Below are positions 1 to 8,379 of a DNA stretch of 64,000 nt, one piece after another. Source of the DNA: Ereboglobus sp. PH5-10 (GTDB taxonomy: Bacteria; Verrucomicrobiota; Verrucomicrobiia; Opitutales; Opitutaceae); contig NZ_JAQFIP010000004.1 of NCBI RefSeq assembly GCF_029504735.1, positions 62,001 to 126,000 on the forward strand, written 5' to 3'. The notes under the pieces were generated by a model. The model was not told the DNA's origin. It did no database searches and worked only from the letters and a program-made list of their open reading frames with translations. Both the position numbers and the translations under genes were made by a program. How positions within the stretch are numbered: the stretch's first letter is position 1; every line of letters starts with the position of its first letter.

Positions 1-463
1 CGTCAAGACCCTGCTCGCGAGCCACCGACATCACGTCGCGCCCGGCGTTTTGTTTTTCAACAAGGAGATCCTTCACCTTCTCGATTTGGCCGGGCGACAG
101 GTTGAGCTTTTTGAAGAGACCGGCATAACGCGCGTCGAGCCTGCGCCGCTGCTCCGCCGTCCGCACCTTCACGGCCTCGGGAGACTCCCACACCGCGCGC
201 ATGTTTTCCCTGCGCTCCTCGCGCGCGGCGCGCTGCTCGTCATCGGCGACGGAAGCCTGTCCATCCTCGGGATTCTGCTGGCGCCGCTCGCTGGAGGCCC
301 GGCGCTGGCCGCGCCCGGCGCGCTCCTCGGCGGCCTTGTTGAGCGCGGCGACCTGGGTGTCGAGCGCGTTGGCGCGCTGGTATTGCCGCCAGGCAAAAAC
401 ACCGGCGCCAATCGTGGTGAGTGCAAGGATAACAATCGCTGCGTTTTTAATATTGGAGTTCAC
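1..463 (-). CDS. Membrane-anchored protein of unknown function (3' end missing)
   Basis: This gene runs off the left edge, so only about 154 residues of its N-terminal part are visible. It starts at a GTG (461-463); no in-frame ATG precedes it. Residues about 5-22 form one hydrophobic segment (NAAIVILALTTIGAGVFAW), probably a membrane anchor. A very charged Arg/Glu/Gln-rich stretch follows, likely coiled coil, and then a more compact part containing LFKKLNLSPGQIEKVKDLL. That segment resembles the helix-forming region of small periplasmic helical proteins, but I do not recognise the family. The Ala/Arg/Glu-rich middle keeps a GC-rich third codon position, which supports this frame over the overlapping plus-strand readings. 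It is divergent from ribF. Function unknown. Confidence 0.6.
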   Translation of the reverse strand, partial: MNSNIKNAAIVILALTTIGAGVFAWRQYQRANALDTQVAALNKAAEERAGRGQRRASSERRQQNPEDGQASVADDEQRAAREERRENMRAVWESPEAVKVRTAEQRRRLDARYAGLFKKLNLSPGQIEKVKDLLVEKQNAGRDVMSVAREQGLD

Positions 464-517
464 GATGAAAAAATAAGACGCGAAAAACAGGCAAAAGTTG
501 CCCGCCGAAAAAACCTG

Positions 518-543
518 TGTCGCGACGCTGGATGTCGCGACGC
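518..543. repeat. Direct repeat of a palindromic octamer between divergent genes
   Basis: The 11-mer TGTCGCGACGC occurs at 518-528 and 533-543. Its core GTCGCGAC is self-complementary, so the pair can act as direct repeats or fold into a hairpin. It lies in the spacer between the left-edge gene and ribF, where a binding site for a dimeric regulator is possible. No regulator is known for it. Confidence 0.4.
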
Positions 544-605
544 CGTTTTTCCAGAAAATTAAAACTGGAACGCCGCCCCAATCGCGCCTCTATTGAACGC
601 CTCAC

Positions 606-1547
606 ATGCCCGTCGCCCAATTTCAAAACATCGAGAATATCCGCCTGCCCGCGAAGCCGCTTCATCTCGCGATCGGCATGTTCGACGGCATACACCTCGG
701 GCACCGCGCGGTGATCGACATGGCGATCCAATCCGCGCGGCGCAGCGGCGGACTGGCCGGCGTGCTCACCTTCGCCCCCCACCCCACCGTGCTGCTGCGC
801 CCCGACAATCCCACGCGCCTGATCTGCAACCCCGGCACCAAGGCGCGCCTGCTCGCCGAAACGGGAGTCGACTTTGTCGCCACGCAACAATTCACACCCG
901 GGTTCGCGCAAGTCGAGGCGGAGGACTTCATTCCGCTCCTGCTGAGGCACCTGCCGCGCCTCAACACGATCTACGTCGGCGAGAACTGGCGTTTCGGCCG
1001 CGCCCGCCGCGGCGACATGACGATGCTTGTTGCCGCGACAAAACCACGCGGCCTCACGGTGATGAGCGTGTCGCGCGTCAACGAAAACGGCGAGCCGATC
1101 AGCAGCACCCGCATACGCGCCTGCCTCGAAGACGGTGAAATCGAGGCGGCGAACATCATGCTCGGCTACAGTTATTTTGCCGAGGGCGTTGTCATGCCGG
1201 GCAAGGCGCTCGGGCGCGACCTCGGTTACCCGACGCTCAACATTCCCTGGGAACCCGGGCTCCGCCCGCGCCTCGGCGTGTATGCCGTGGAGGTTTCCGG
1301 CGAAAAAGCGCCGGGGAAATACCGCGCCGTCGCCAACTACGGCCTGCGCCCCACGGTCGAAAACAGCACCCAGCCCCGCGTTGAGGCGCACCTGCTCGGC
1401 CCGTGCCCGTTCACAGGCGGCGACCAAGTCCGCATTGACTGGCTGCGTTTCATCCGCCCCGAAATGAAATTCGCAAATGTGAACGAATTGACCGCGCAAA
1501 TCGCCAAAGACCGCGCCGAGGCGGAGGCGTTTTTTGATTTGGCATGA
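606..1547 (+). CDS. ribF: Bifunctional riboflavin kinase / FMN adenylyltransferase
   Basis: RibF converts riboflavin to FMN and then FAD in the cytoplasm. The 313 residues match the usual length. The N-terminal nucleotidyltransferase half begins with IGMFDGIHLGHRAVI, the HxGH-type adenylyl-transfer motif, followed by LTFAPHP. The C-terminal flavokinase half has the G-rich entry PGKALGRDLGYPTLNI, where PTxN is the metal/ATP-binding signature, and then PRLGVYAVEV. The start at MPVAQF is the first ATG in the frame and leaves a normal N-terminus. No clear Shine-Dalgarno sequence is present. It stands alone between a divergent gene and the convergent folC, so it is probably a monocistronic housekeeping gene. 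Confidence 0.95.
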   Translation: MPVAQFQNIENIRLPAKPLHLAIGMFDGIHLGHRAVIDMAIQSARRSGGLAGVLTFAPHPTVLLRPDNPTRLICNPGTKARLLAETGVDFVATQQFTPGFAQVEAEDFIPLLLRHLPRLNTIYVGENWRFGRARRGDMTMLVAATKPRGLTVMSVSRVNENGEPISSTRIRACLEDGEIEAANIMLGYSYFAEGVVMPGKALGRDLGYPTLNIPWEPGLRPRLGVYAVEVSGEKAPGKYRAVANYGLRPTVENSTQPRVEAHLLGPCPFTGGDQVRIDWLRFIRPEMKFANVNELTAQIAKDRAEAEAFFDLA

Positions 1548-1632
1548 ACTGAACCGCAAATGGACGCGAATCGACATGCATTCGCGACATGCGTCTGTTT
1601 CGCCTTTATTTGCGCCCCAAACTTTTTTGGCC

Positions 1633-2985
1633 TCAAAAATCCTGCAAGCGGCCCTCGGCTTCCACGCCTTTCTGCAGGCGGGCGAAGATTTCGCCGATCA
1701 GGTAAATCGAACCCGACACGACCACGGGGGCATGCGAATCCGAAATCGCGCAACGATCAGGCTCGGGGAATAACTCCTCGACTGTCGCGTGATAAATCCT
1801 CCCCTTAAAATCGCGCGGCACCTGCGCCTCCAACTCCTCGAACGAACACGCGCGCGCTTGATGCGGCACGACCAGGTGCAACTCGCGCGCATGCCTCGCC
1901 TCGACTTCCAGCAACGCCCGCGCGCGCAACGCGCCCAGCGCGCCCGTCACGATGACCGGCTTGCCCTCCTCGCCCCCGCCGAGTTCGGCGCGCAGGCGCG
2001 CGAGGTTTTCGTCGAGCGTTTGCGCGCCCTCGGGATTGTGCGACGCATCGAGAATCAACGGCTGCCCGCCAACCGTGATGCGCTGCCAGCGTCCCGGCCA
2101 GTCGACGCGTTGCAAGCCGCGCGCGATCACATCGCCGGTCAACCGCCAGCGCGAGTCCGATGCTTTCATCAGCACGCGGGCCGCGAGCGCCGCCGTGGCG
2201 GCGTTCCAGCGCTGGTAATCGCCTTCGAGGTTCGTGCGCGGATAATCGGGGCTGCCGATGTCCGCGCCAAACTCCTCCTCAATCGAATATACGGGGGAAC
2301 CGAGTTCGTTCGCGACACGACGCACGACCGCTGCCGCCGCCCCGGGCAAATGTCCGATCACAACAGGTTTTCCGGGCTTGATGATACCGGCTTTTTCAAA
2401 CGCGATTTTTTCGACCTCATCACCGAGAAACTCGCAATGATCCAGGCTTATTGTCGTGATCACCGACACTTCGGGCACGACGACATTGGTCGCGTCAAAC
2501 CGCCCGCCCATGCCGACCTCGACGATGCTCGCGTCGCATTTTTTCCGCGCGAACTGCATGAACGCCATCGCCGTCATGAACTCGAAAAAGCTCGGGTGAT
2601 CGTCGGGGTTTTCTCGCGAAACCGCCGCGGCAATCGGGCGCAGCTCGTTTGTGTAGTCGAGGATTTCCCGCTCGTTGAGCCGCTCGCGATTCACCTGCAC
2701 GCGCTCGCCGAGCAGCACGAGATGCGGCGATGTGTAGAGCCCCGTGCGCCAGCCCGCCTCGCGAAAAATCGCGTCGAGCATCGCCGCCGTCGAGCCCTTG
2801 CCGTTCGTGCCCGCGATGTGGATGACCGGCACGGCCCGCTCGGGATGCCCCAGCGCGCTGATCCACGACTGCATGCGATCGATCCCAAATTTCACGCCGC
2901 GCGCCTTCAGGCTGAAAAGATAATCCTGCACGCGCGCGTAATCCGTGAAAACGTCGCTGCCGGCGGATGTGGAAACAGTGCTCAT
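1633..2985 (-). CDS. folC: Bifunctional folylpolyglutamate synthase / dihydrofolate synthase
   Basis: FolC adds glutamate to dihydropteroate and tetrahydrofolates. The 450-residue product has the Mur-ligase-like ATP loop AGTNGKGSTAAML near residue 55, then TSPHLV, where the substrate-binding loop lies, and SLDHCEFLG, the conserved central Asp-His segment. The frame stays open to 3075, but the upstream 30 residues look non-coding and the family normally begins as in MSTVSTSAGSDVF, so I place the start at 2985. LemA lies upstream on the same strand, separated by a terminator-like hairpin, so folC probably has its own promoter. Confidence 0.93.
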   Translation of the reverse strand: MSTVSTSAGSDVFTDYARVQDYLFSLKARGVKFGIDRMQSWISALGHPERAVPVIHIAGTNGKGSTAAMLDAIFREAGWRTGLYTSPHLVLLGERVQVNRERLNEREILDYTNELRPIAAAVSRENPDDHPSFFEFMTAMAFMQFARKKCDASIVEVGMGGRFDATNVVVPEVSVITTISLDHCEFLGDEVEKIAFEKAGIIKPGKPVVIGHLPGAAAAVVRRVANELGSPVYSIEEEFGADIGSPDYPRTNLEGDYQRWNAATAALAARVLMKASDSRWRLTGDVIARGLQRVDWPGRWQRITVGGQPLILDASHNPEGAQTLDENLARLRAELGGGEEGKPVIVTGALGALRARALLEVEARHARELHLVVPHQARACSFEELEAQVPRDFKGRIYHATVEELFPEPDRCAISDSHAPVVVSGSIYLIGEIFARLQKGVEAEGRLQDF

Positions 2986-3075
2986 GTTGTCGAAAAGAAA
3001 CGCAACATGAACAAATTGTCCGCGCGTGCAAATTGAGAAATCGGGCAACCATGCGCATGCGCGACTGGTGCGCAC

Positions 3076-3104
3076 AAAAAAAGCACGGACGGAATCGCCC
3101 GTGC
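3076..3104 (-). terminator. Rho-independent terminator after the LemA gene
   Basis: Read on the minus strand, GCACGG (3099-3104) pairs with CCGTGC (3083-3088), with further weak pairs inside, and seven T residues follow. It sits 25 bases beyond the LemA stop codon, where a terminator is expected. Confidence 0.7.
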
Positions 3105-3128
3105 CATTTGAGCAACCAATCGAGGTCT

Positions 3129-3722
3129 TCAGTTAAAAGAAACCTTCGGAGCCTGCTTCACCTGCGCGCTTTCGACCTGGAACAATTCCGCGGGGCCGAA
3201 GCCGAACATGCCCGCGAAAATCACCGACGGGAAAACTTCGCGCTGGGTGTTGTAGGTCATCACCGAGTCGTTGTAGGCCTGGCGCGCGAACGACACCTTG
3301 TTTTCGGTCGAGGTCAGTTCCTCGCTGAGCTGCATCATGTTTTGGTTGGCCTTCAGGTCGGGATACTGCTCGGCGACAACCATCAGGCGCGAGAGCGCGC
3401 TGCCGAGGCCTGACTCGGCGCCGAGCAGCGACTTCATCGCGCCGTTGTCGGCGGGATTCGCGGCGGCGGCCTTCGACGCGGCGTAGGCGGTGTTGCGCGC
3501 GGCGATCACGGCCTCGAGCGTCTCGCGCTCGTGCTTCATGTAGGCCTTGGCCGTCTCGACAAGATTAGGGATCAGGTCGTAGCGGCGCTGCAGTTGCACG
3601 TCGATTTGCGCGAAGGCGTTTTTGAAGCGGTTCCTAAGCCCGACGAGCTTGTTGTAAATGCCGATTACAAAAAGGACGATCAGGACGAGGACGATTAGCG
3701 ATACGATTAGTGCGATGCTCAT
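3129..3722 (-). CDS. LemA family membrane protein
   Basis: The 197-residue protein has one N-terminal hydrophobic helix (residues about 4-22) followed by YNKLVGLRNRFKNAFAQIDV and then QLQRRYDLIPNLVETAKAYM, the hallmark of the LemA family (PF04011). The rest is predicted long helices, ending in a short FGFGPAELFQV segment typical of the family. LemA proteins are anchored with a short extracytoplasmic N-terminus; their biochemical role is unsettled. Here the gene is alone, without the usual TPM-domain or M48 peptidase partner, and diverges from a sugar-isomerase-like gene. The start is the only ATG before the hydrophobic helix. Confidence 0.9.
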   Translation of the reverse strand: MSIALIVSLIVLVLIVLFVIGIYNKLVGLRNRFKNAFAQIDVQLQRRYDLIPNLVETAKAYMKHERETLEAVIAARNTAYAASKAAAANPADNGAMKSLLGAESGLGSALSRLMVVAEQYPDLKANQNMMQLSEELTSTENKVSFARQAYNDSVMTYNTQREVFPSVIFAGMFGFGPAELFQVESAQVKQAPKVSFN

Positions 3723-3937
3723 GGTAATGGTTTTGAAAGGTTGAAAACTGCGGGGAACTTACAGCACAATGCCCGGGAAATGAAATGGAATAATGCGCCT
3801 CCTTTCCATTTTGGCAACACGTCCCGGCGCCGTTGCATGTATTTTAATTGCCGCAAACCGCGACCGCGTGTTCACTCCCGGGCAAACTCCCTCTTTCCCT
3901 CAACAAACCCAAACAACAACCCGAACTCCAGAAAAAC

Positions 3938-4990
<1,053 letters not shown>

Positions 4991-4994
4991 CCTG

Positions 4995-5091
4995 TTCACC
5001 ACGGAGGCCCGGAAAAACACGGGGGGAACCCAGGAGAGTTTCCTCGAAAAACTCCTCCTAACTCCGCGTCCTCCGCGCTCTCCGTGGTGAA
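4995..5091. repeat. Palindrome with 12-bp perfect arms
   Basis: TTCACCACGGAG (4995-5006) is repeated in inverted orientation at 5080-5091. The interior is rich in short CGGAG and CTCC-type repeats that can extend the pairing. Similar 'accacggagg' palindromic repeats are common intergenic elements in many bacteria. It fills most of the 122-base gap between two co-directional genes and could end the upstream transcript. Confidence 0.6.
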
Positions 5092-5112
5092 GATCATACC
5101 TCAAAAAACATC

Positions 5113-5535
5113 ATGTCCTCCATCCTCCAAAAACTCATCTTCCAAAAAGGCAAAACCGCGAGTGACGGTCTCATGCAACCCGAGCGCGAAGCCATTGTCG
5201 ACGCGCTGCACTATTGCATGTATGCCGACTCAAGCATCGCGCTTGCTGAAACCAAGGTCATCGCCGACTGGAACGAAACCCTCGACTGGGATCCCAATCA
5301 CCCCTTCTCGACCTACGAACCGCGCTCCATCGCCGCCGCGCGCCAGGCGCTGGAAAGCCAGGACGCCCGCATGGAGTTCATCCTCTCCATCGTGAGGCGC
5401 ATGGGCTCGGAAAAATCCAGCGACACATTGCTCCGTCTCTGCCGCAAACTCGCCGACGCCGACGGCAAGCGCAGCGACGGCGAATGGGCGTTCATCGAAG
5501 CGCTGAGCAACGCCCTCGCAACAGCCAAAAAGTAA
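5113..5535 (+). CDS. TerB-like protein of unknown function
   Basis: The 140-residue all-helical protein contains DALHYCMYADSSIALAETKV in its N-terminal half and LCRKLADADGKRSDGEWAFI near the C-terminus. Such acidic helix pairs (ADxxxxxxE and ADGxxxxxE) are typical of the TerB/tellurite-resistance-like metal-binding fold. No signal peptide or membrane segment is present. No other ter genes are nearby, so a role in tellurite resistance should not be assumed; stand-alone TerB-like proteins are widespread and mostly uncharacterised. It is followed by a strong palindrome shared with the convergent gene. Confidence 0.7.
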   Translation: MSSILQKLIFQKGKTASDGLMQPEREAIVDALHYCMYADSSIALAETKVIADWNETLDWDPNHPFSTYEPRSIAAARQALESQDARMEFILSIVRRMGSEKSSDTLLRLCRKLADADGKRSDGEWAFIEALSNALATAKK

Positions 5536-5545
5536 GAACGTCCCA

Positions 5546-5576
5546 TGTGGGGGCGCACGCAAGGTGCGCCCCCACA
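5546..5576. terminator. Bidirectional terminator-like palindrome between convergent genes
   Basis: A perfect 13-bp stem (5546-5558 with 5564-5576) closes the five-base loop GCAAG. It lies between the stop codons of two convergent genes, so it can serve both. Its core GGGGCGCAC recurs near 8358 and 56493, so this is one copy of a dispersed palindrome and not a unique terminator. Confidence 0.7.
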
Positions 5577-5577
5577 A

Positions 5578-7152
5578 TTATAAACCGGCCGCTTGCTCAG
5601 CCTCCGTTACGCTGACATTGCGGAACAGAAAGCGGTTGTTGCTTATTATATACGGTTTCCCGCTTTTTATTCTCAGCCCCCGTATATTAACCTCCCTGGT
5701 TATCGCATAGGGATATTTTTCAAGATAATCAGCATTTTTATAATCGGCGTTGAAGGGGGCGAAAATTTTGGGCCCCTGGTAATTCTCCACCGGGTTGCCA
5801 TCGTCTATCACAAGACCGTCAATCGTCACCTTCTCCGGCATGTAACATGCGTAGCCGAAATCATGCCGTCCCGAGTTACTACCGTTTATAAGCACGGCGT
5901 CAGACCGGGCGCCGTTGCGCGGGATGTATTCGCAGTTGCGTATTATTATTTCGCCCTCCCAGGTGCTCCCGTAATCGCGGCGCAAATTTATAAAACTCGC
6001 GCCATGCACCCTGGTGTTCTCCACAAGAAACACGCCGCTTCCTATGAGATTGATGCCCTGGTGCCCGAGAACGGAATTTTTTATGGTCGCGTTTGCCACG
6101 CCCATGTGCGCGTCGAAGCGCGAAAACACAACATTATCAAACGTAATGTTTTTCGAGTAATTCGAGCCGAAGATTCCCCATATCTTTCTGTCGTGTATAT
6201 CGTTTAACTGCCTGCAATCCTTGAAAGTCACATTGGCGGCCTTGTTGACAATAATATCGTATGAACCCATCGAAACCGGCGCGTTCGCGCGTCCGATTGT
6301 GGTGTAGGTTTTATGCCCCGAAAGCCTGCAATTTTTCACCGTCACGCCGCTGCAACCCACTATCGTGATAAATCCGTTATACGGCGCGCCATGATCAAGC
6401 TCGCCCGTGACAACATGAGTCACGCCATCGACAACCACATTGGAGCGCGTGATTCCCACGCCCCGGGCATAGTATGTATAACGCGACTCGGCCTGGTTGG
6501 CGATGGTTGTGAAATGCCCTCCGCGAACAGTCAATGTCCCGGAGTCGATGGGCCAGGCCGTCATGGAAGTAATATTATTATAGTCCCATATTACGGGCGT
6601 TGCCCCGTCCATGTTGCCGTTTTTATCAACGACAAAGACATCGGTCTGGGCGGAGCCGTTGTTTTTATTCAAACCCATGCGAATATAGCGCTTGGTCGTG
6701 CTGTCGGTCACCACCACAAACGCGGCATGCGGAAGCGTGACGCCGAGACTGGCCTGGTTCCTCCGCAGCGTTTTCACGGATGTTATTTTCACCGGGGAAA
6801 GCTTGGAGGATATGTTGAACACATTTTTGCCGCGGTTTTCGACGCTCACTTTCGAGTCGTCGATAATGAACCTGGCGTCGCCCCAGTCGGTGTCGGTCTG
6901 TATTGTGGCGGTCTTGCTCGCCGCGCCGATATAGTAGGATGCGCCCGCGTCGGCGCGAACCCGCAGTCCTTTTTCATTGGCCGCGGCATGGGTCCGGATG
7001 ATTGCGTCAAAATCATCGGTCACACCATCGCCCGCGGCGCCATATTCGCTGTAATAAACGACCTTGTTCAAATCGGCGGCGTGAATACCCGCTTCGAAGA
7101 CAAAAAACGCGAGCAACAGAAGGCGGAACCGAGGGGAGGCGATTGTTTTCAT
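5578..7152 (-). CDS. Secreted parallel beta-helix protein (pectate-lyase/GH28-like fold)
   Basis: The 524-residue product begins with a Sec signal peptide (residues 1-25, MKTIASPRF then LLLLAFFVFEAGIHA). The mature N-terminus carries YYSEYGAAGDGVTDDFDAI, very like the FGAxGDGxTDDxxAI entry motif of the pectate-lyase-3/GH28 superfamily. Many short strand-turn repeats follow (for example VTVKNCRLSGHK, NITFDNVVFSR and ATIKNSVLG), as expected for a right-handed parallel beta-helix. The substrate is probably a plant or mucin-type polysaccharide, but no catalytic set can be assigned. Codon use is more AT-rich than in the flanking genes, with TAT, ATA and AAT codons frequent, as in the 21.6-27.3 kb locus. 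It has no co-directional neighbour. Confidence 0.8.
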   Translation of the reverse strand: MKTIASPRFRLLLLAFFVFEAGIHAADLNKVVYYSEYGAAGDGVTDDFDAIIRTHAAANEKGLRVRADAGASYYIGAASKTATIQTDTDWGDARFIIDDSKVSVENRGKNVFNISSKLSPVKITSVKTLRRNQASLGVTLPHAAFVVVTDSTTKRYIRMGLNKNNGSAQTDVFVVDKNGNMDGATPVIWDYNNITSMTAWPIDSGTLTVRGGHFTTIANQAESRYTYYARGVGITRSNVVVDGVTHVVTGELDHGAPYNGFITIVGCSGVTVKNCRLSGHKTYTTIGRANAPVSMGSYDIIVNKAANVTFKDCRQLNDIHDRKIWGIFGSNYSKNITFDNVVFSRFDAHMGVANATIKNSVLGHQGINLIGSGVFLVENTRVHGASFINLRRDYGSTWEGEIIIRNCEYIPRNGARSDAVLINGSNSGRHDFGYACYMPEKVTIDGLVIDDGNPVENYQGPKIFAPFNADYKNADYLEKYPYAITREVNIRGLRIKSGKPYIISNNRFLFRNVSVTEAEQAAGL

Positions 7153-7293
7153 TTTTGAGGGGATGAGATTTGAACAGGGAGGAAACCCTCAAAACGAAAC
7201 GAGGCAAGACCCGCGTAACATGGCGCGGACCGCCAGCCCGCGCCACCCTTTTCGCCTTCCCGCCCGCGCGCTCATCTGTCGTAATGCCGGTCC

Positions 7294-8358
7294 ATGCAGC
7301 AGCCCGCATCACCACACGCCAGCCCGACCGACCTCCACGGTCTCACCCGTGATGAATTGCGCGCGCTCATAACCTCGTGGGATTTTTCGCCGGTGCATGC
7401 CGCGCGCCTTTGGAACTATCTCTACTACGAGGCCGCCGGCGCGCTCGATTCCGACGCCATGCCCGACATCCCCGCGCGCCTCATGGAACGCCTCCAGGCC
7501 GAAACCGCGCTCACCATTCCGCCCGTCGCGCACGAGGCGCGCAGCACCGACGGCTTCACGCGCAAATACCTCCTCTCACTCGCCGACGGCAAAAAAATCG
7601 AAACCGTCCTCATGCGTTTCACCGGGCGCGTCACCGCCTGCATCAGCTCGCAGGCCGGCTGCGCGATGGGCTGCGTGTTTTGCGCCACCGGGCAAATGGG
7701 ATTTTCCCGGCACCTCGCCGCATCCGAAATCGTCGCGCAGGCGCTCCATGTGCGGCGCATCCTCAAGGCGCAGGGAGAGCGCCTCCGCAACGTCGTGCTC
7801 ATGGGCATGGGCGAGCCGCTTCACAACTACGACGCCGTCATGCGCGCCTGCGAAATCATGCGCGACGGCAGCGGCCTCGCGCTCGGCGCGCGCCGCATCA
7901 CGCTGAGCACAGTCGGCGTCGTTCCCGGCATCATGCGCATGGCCAACGAGGCCAGCCCGATCCACCTCGCCGTCTCGTTGCACGCCGCCACGCAAGCCGA
8001 GCGCCGCAAACTCGTCCCCGCCGCCAAACGCTGGCCGCTCGACCAGTTGATCGACGCCTGCCGCTACTACGCGGAAAAACTCAACCGCCGCATCTTTTTC
8101 GAGTGGACGCTCATCGACGGCAAAAACGACACCGAAGACCACGCCCACGCCGTCGGACGCCTCCTCACCGGAATCCATGCGCAAGTAAACTTGATCCCGC
8201 TCAACCCCACCGCCGCCTACGACGGCGCGCCCGGGCACACCAGCGCCGCGAAAAAATTCCAAGCCGTGCTCGCCGCCTACAATCTGCCGAGCACGATTCG
8301 CCAGCGCCGCGGCATCGACATCGCCGCCGGTTGCGGCCAGTTGGCGGCAATGTCGTAG
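7294..8358 (+). CDS. rlmN: Dual-specificity 23S rRNA/tRNA adenine-C2 methyltransferase
   Basis: RlmN is a radical-SAM enzyme that methylates A2503 of 23S rRNA and A37 of some tRNAs. The 354 residues contain the CxxxCxxC iron-sulfur motif as GCAMGCVFCATGQMGFSR. The family-specific segment VLMGMGEPLHNY is present, and the methyl-carrying cysteine is near the end in RRGIDIAAGCGQLA. The ATG at 7294 gives a standard N-terminus, including LTRDELRALI. The gene diverges from the beta-helix gene and converges on the M16 peptidase gene. Its stop codon lies inside a small hairpin. Confidence 0.95.
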   Translation: MQQPASPHASPTDLHGLTRDELRALITSWDFSPVHAARLWNYLYYEAAGALDSDAMPDIPARLMERLQAETALTIPPVAHEARSTDGFTRKYLLSLADGKKIETVLMRFTGRVTACISSQAGCAMGCVFCATGQMGFSRHLAASEIVAQALHVRRILKAQGERLRNVVLMGMGEPLHNYDAVMRACEIMRDGSGLALGARRITLSTVGVVPGIMRMANEASPIHLAVSLHAATQAERRKLVPAAKRWPLDQLIDACRYYAEKLNRRIFFEWTLIDGKNDTEDHAHAVGRLLTGIHAQVNLIPLNPTAAYDGAPGHTSAAKKFQAVLAAYNLPSTIRQRRGIDIAAGCGQLAAMS

Positions 8359-8376
8359 GGGCGCGCCTTGCGCCCC
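8358..8376. terminator. Short hairpin shared by convergent rlmN and M16 peptidase genes
   Basis: GGGGCGC (8358-8364) and GCGCCCC (8370-8376) form a perfect 7-bp stem around GCCTT. The rlmN stop codon ends at the first base of the stem. The core resembles the palindromes at 5546-5576 and near 56491. Confidence 0.5.
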
Positions 8377-8379
8377 GCC

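Noticed and set aside
5546-5576. CRISPR-like repeat
   Set aside because: The palindromes are single or dispersed, without regular spacers or cas genes, so no CRISPR array is called.
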